A model generated the notes under the pieces. It was not told where the DNA came from. It ran no database searches and saw nothing but the letters and a program-made list of their open reading frames with translations. From Clostridia bacterium (GTDB lineage: Bacteria > Bacillota > Clostridia > DUPQ01): a stretch of 9,196 nt of DNA. Each line of letters begins with the position of its first letter. Position 1 is the stretch's first letter. Both the position numbers and the translations under genes were made by a program. Of this stretch, positions 7,409 through 9,196 are shown piece after piece. The stretch spans positions 1-9,196 of the forward strand of contig JAUVJE010000093.1 in NCBI GenBank assembly GCA_030592355.1, given 5' to 3'.

Positions 7409-7595
7409 AGGTCGTTTGTCCCTGGGGACAATTTGTTGTTGCCGTTCCTCAGCTCCGCTTGCTGTAGGGCTTCAATGTGTGCACGACCATCTTTGTTGTT
7501 TTCTCATGACGTTCCCCGTTCCACTGCGGTACGTCATTGCCAAACCTGTTTATGGTTCAGGTGCACGTCGCCGTTCCTCGTTCTTCGGTACGGCT
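7409..7595. repeat. Hairpin-rich intergenic segment, probable repeat element
   Basis: These 187 bases between ccdA and the lipoprotein gene contain no convincing gene but much structure. The 10-mer GCCGTTCCTC occurs at 7441-7450 and 7570-7579, TTTGTTGTT at 7432-7440 and 7492-7500, and GTGCACG twice (7479, 7561). Hairpins are: CAGC/GCTG at 7450-7464; ATGACGT (7506-7512) with ACGTCAT (7531-7537); ACCTG (7544-7548) with CAGGT (7558-7562); and GCCGT (7570-7574) with ACGGC (7590-7594). There is no T-run after the stems on either strand, so they do not look like ordinary terminators. Base composition is richer in GC than the flanking genes. It resembles the multi-hairpin repeats scattered between genes in many bacterial genomes; copy number cannot be judged here. 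Confidence 0.5.
7416..7431. repeat. 16-base dyad, copy 1
   Basis: TTGTCCCTGGGGACAA is an inverted repeat with 7-base arms, 23 bases upstream of the lipoprotein start. It matches 14 of 16 bases, in the same orientation, with the centre of the large inverted repeat at 8465-8498. It may be an operator or the end of a small repeat element. Confidence 0.55.
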
Positions 7596-8318
7596 TTATA
7601 CAAACCATCCGCTTATGGCATTAAGACTGTTTGTCATTAACAGTATTCCCATAATTACTATTAAAACTCCACCTACTACCCGGATTTTGCCTAGATGCTT
7701 ATTGAGTTTCTTAAACTTTGTGAGGAAAAATCCTGCAAATATCGAAACCAACACAAATGGTAGAGCCAGACCTGCTGAGTAAATTATCATCAGGAATCCG
7801 CCATATAGAGCACTTCCGTTACTCGACGCCAATCCCAATACTGTTGCAAGAACGGGTCCTACACACGGCGTCCATCCCAGGCTGAAAGTCAATCCCAGCA
7901 GATATGCTCCCAGCACTCCGCCTTTGCTGCTTTTTTCCACTTCTACCTTTTTAGTCCGTTCTAAAAATTTGATTTTAAACAGCCCAATCTGGTGAAGGCC
8001 AAGAATTATTACAATAGCACCGCTTACATACAGCACAATTCTGTTATTCAACAGTTTCCCTATCGCACCTGCCCCAAAACCCAGTAAGACGAAGGCAGTC
8101 GATAATCCGATTACGAAAACCAATGTTTGAAAAATCAACCTTTTGTCTACAAAGGCAAATTTACTCTTTTTTTCAGCTTCATTCTTATTCCCGGTGTTTT
8201 CTGCGCCTTTCGACAAGTATCCGATATATACCGGTAAAAGTGGTACCACACATGGTGCAAAGAATGACAGCAACCCTGCTACAAACACTGTTAGTGGTAA
8301 AAATATTCCTGTACCCAA
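7596..8318 (-). CDS. ccdA: CcdA-type transmembrane thiol-disulfide electron carrier
   Basis: This 240-residue integral membrane protein of the CcdA/DsbD-beta family has about six membrane segments. The two family cysteines are visible: FFAPCVVPLLP (Cys23, in the first segment) and GWTPCVGPVL (Cys152, in the fourth), each in the expected Pro-rich setting. It would take electrons from cytoplasmic thioredoxin and pass them to thiol proteins outside, here the TlpA-like thioredoxin and through it MsrAB. The linker after the first segment and another near 115-130 are Lys/Glu-rich, as expected for cytoplasmic loops. The start is TTG at 8318, chosen because AGGAGG sits nine bases upstream and no ATG is available in frame nearby. 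It is the first gene of the minus-strand block and is separated from the next gene by the hairpin-rich segment. Confidence 0.93.
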   Translation of the reverse strand: MGTGIFLPLTVFVAGLLSFFAPCVVPLLPVYIGYLSKGAENTGNKNEAEKKSKFAFVDKRLIFQTLVFVIGLSTAFVLLGFGAGAIGKLLNNRIVLYVSGAIVIILGLHQIGLFKIKFLERTKKVEVEKSSKGGVLGAYLLGLTFSLGWTPCVGPVLATVLGLASSNGSALYGGFLMIIYSAGLALPFVLVSIFAGFFLTKFKKLNKHLGKIRVVGGVLIVIMGILLMTNSLNAISGWFV

Positions 8319-8327
8319 TGTGATATT

Positions 8328-8333
8328 CCTCCT
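8328..8333 (-). promoter_or_regulatory. Ribosome binding site of ccdA (TTG start)
   Basis: A full AGGAGG on the minus strand, nine bases before TTG 8318, decides the non-ATG start of ccdA. Confidence 0.85.
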
Positions 8334-8379
8334 GGTTTTGTTTCTTTATACATTATTATGCCCAAAAATAACTGTTTTA

Positions 8380-8411
8380 AAATCAAAAAAGCCCGGCTAA
8401 ATCTTTGATTT
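8380..8411 (-). terminator. Weak terminator-like hairpin before ccdA
   Basis: AAATCAAA (8380-8387) pairs with TTTGATTT (8404-8411), enclosing an inner AGC/GCT stem. Read on the minus strand, a run of six T lies in the descending arm. It could end transcription of the upstream epimerase-like gene, about 120 bases from its stop, but the outer stem is AT-rich and the T-run is not after the stem. Confidence 0.3.
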
Positions 8412-8464
8412 GATACGATACTACAAAATAATGCGCATTTATTCTCAGGGATAAACGTACACAT

Positions 8465-8498
8465 AAATGAAAATTGTCCCTAGAGACAATTTTCATTT
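8465..8498. repeat. Perfect 14-bp inverted repeat with 6-base loop; dyad copy 2
   Basis: AAATGAAAATTGTC (8465-8478) is exactly complementary to GACAATTTTCATTT (8485-8498), with loop CCTAGA. The centre TTGTCCCTAGAGACAA matches the dyad at 7416-7431 in 14 of 16 bases. It lies 31 bases after the stop of the epimerase-like gene and 147 bases before ccdA. It could be a bidirectional terminator-like hairpin, an operator or a small repeat; no T-run follows it. Confidence 0.7.
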
Positions 8499-8529
8499 AG
8501 ATATTCTTATTTTATGTAATATATGGAAA

Positions 8530-9196
8530 TTAGACTATTTCAATATATATCTCTTGTTTTTTTACTTCCATGGGCTTAATGAATTCAAGTCCGTATTCTT
8601 TTTGCTTTTCCCTGCCCTCCGGATAGCAGTTCGCCGGTTCAATTCCCAGGGCATAGTCACCATATCCGGCGCTTTTCCATTGTATCATTTTTGGAAGTTG
8701 CTCCGGGTTGATATGGATGTTTACCCCCATGCCCAGTTTTTTATTATACAATCCTGCGTATGAAGACTTGCCTTTAACTGATGCACTGTCATAATAAAAT
8801 ACCTGCTCCTTGAAACCCACTTCCGGTTTTTGGAACCCAATTCTCCAGCTCTCGCCCTTTGCCGCTTCTTCATCCCTTGGTCTTACATAATTTGCATTGG
8901 TTACAAAATCCGAATATTCATCCAGCAAAGGATAGCCCAAATTGAAATGATAAAGAATCATATAAGGCCGGGTTTCCCCTCCGCGGTTTTCCACACTGTC
9001 ATTTATGTATATCCTGTTCTCGCCATACCTCACCTTGATTTCCCTTTTTAGCCAAATATTGTCTCCGAAGAGCCTGCCTGTACGCAATTTGCCCAAAATC
9101 GTAATTTCCGGTACATCTGCATCCAGACCCGTAGTCACGCAGAATTCTTCAGCGGGAACTGCAGATATATTTCCATGCTGTCCAAGATTCTCACCA
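8530..9196 (-). CDS. DUF4432/aldose-1-epimerase-like protein, 3' part
   Basis: The frame is open to the window edge, so the N-terminus is missing; about 221 residues are visible. The residues nearest the edge, ENLGQHGNISAVPAEEF, resemble the LHGRISNxPAEE segment of galactose-mutarotase-like proteins of the DUF4432 group. Further features are YHFNLGYPLLDE (a His in a beta strand typical of the fold) and ALGIEPANCYPEGR near the C-terminus. The predicted fold is a beta-sandwich that binds a sugar ring; the reaction and sugar are not established for many members. No membrane segment is seen in the visible part. A GTG at 9138 is internal, not a start. It is on the same strand as ccdA, but 211 bases and a large inverted repeat lie between them, so I treat it as a separate unit, perhaps belonging with sugar genes beyond the window. 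Confidence 0.8.
   Translation of the reverse strand, partial: GENLGQHGNISAVPAEEFCVTTGLDADVPEITILGKLRTGRLFGDNIWLKREIKVRYGENRIYINDSVENRGGETRPYMILYHFNLGYPLLDEYSDFVTNANYVRPRDEEAAKGESWRIGFQKPEVGFKEQVFYYDSASVKGKSSYAGLYNKKLGMGVNIHINPEQLPKMIQWKSAGYGDYALGIEPANCYPEGREKQKEYGLEFIKPMEVKKQEIYIEIV

Larger units (their letters stand above)
8319..8464 (-). promoter_or_regulatory. Leader region of ccdA, promoter likely but not resolved
   Basis: AT-rich sequence upstream of ccdA. Minus-strand -10-like hexamers (CATAAT and TATAAA, around 8343-8357) are present, but no good -35 at 16-18 bases was found, so no exact promoter is called. As the first gap above the ccdA block it is the most likely place for its promoter. 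No riboswitch fold was recognised. Confidence 0.3.

Noticed and set aside
7474..7539. Possible 21-codon small ORF on the minus strand within the hairpin segment
   Set aside because: No ribosome site, and its bases form the two arms of the 7506-7537 hairpin, so structure explains the sequence better than coding.
7409..7595. CRISPR array
   Set aside because: The repeats are short, unevenly spaced and diverge from each other, and no cas genes are present.
7086..7640. 184-codon + strand open frame across the lipoprotein 5' end and the intergenic repeat
   Set aside because: It is antisense to the signal peptide and domain of a well-supported lipoprotein, has no ribosome site, and its composition (Ser/Pro/Val-rich, then Cys/Arg-rich) reflects the opposite strand.

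Overview
The window looks like chromosomal DNA from a low-to-moderate GC anaerobic Firmicute, most likely a member of the Clostridia. The grounds are AT-leaning codon use, strong AGGAGG-type ribosome sites, a TTG start, ATGA stop/start overlaps, lipoprotein signals and a YesM/YesN-type two-component pair. No rRNA, tRNA, transposase, phage gene or CRISPR array was seen.

Layout. On the + strand, 1-648 is the 3' part of a PHP-domain metal-dependent phosphoesterase gene. It is followed after one base by a complete glycoside hydrolase family 2 gene (650-2452). These converge on a long minus-strand block (8318 down to 2482) with the order ccdA, a small CxxC lipoprotein, a TlpA-like thioredoxin, a fused MsrA-MsrB lipoprotein, a YesN-type response regulator and a YesM-type sensor kinase. 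Upstream of that block, also on the minus strand, is the 3' part of a DUF4432/aldose-epimerase-like gene (8530-9196).

How the genes work together. CcdA would carry electrons across the membrane from the cytoplasm. The membrane-anchored TlpA-like thioredoxin would pass them to MsrAB, which repairs oxidised methionine in surface proteins. The two-component pair beside them is a natural candidate for sensing the outside stress and controlling the repair genes. From memory, Streptococcus pneumoniae has a comparable order (ccdA1-etrx1-msrAB2 followed by TCS09). Here there is one extra gene, an unrecognised lipoprotein with a CEDC motif between ccdA and tlpA.

Points that stand out. (1) The response regulator reading frame is stopped by TAG exactly where AraC-family proteins normally have Ser/Thr before the final Pro. 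The frame then stays open for 12 codons and ends in a TGA that overlaps the kinase ATG as ATGA, so the gene looks freshly truncated by one base change, or contains a sequence error. (2) The kinase sensor domain carries a Cys/His cluster. (3) The 187 bases between ccdA and the lipoprotein gene are a hairpin-rich repeat-like segment. (4) A 16-base dyad in that segment recurs, 14 of 16 bases identical, inside a perfect 14-bp inverted repeat upstream of ccdA.
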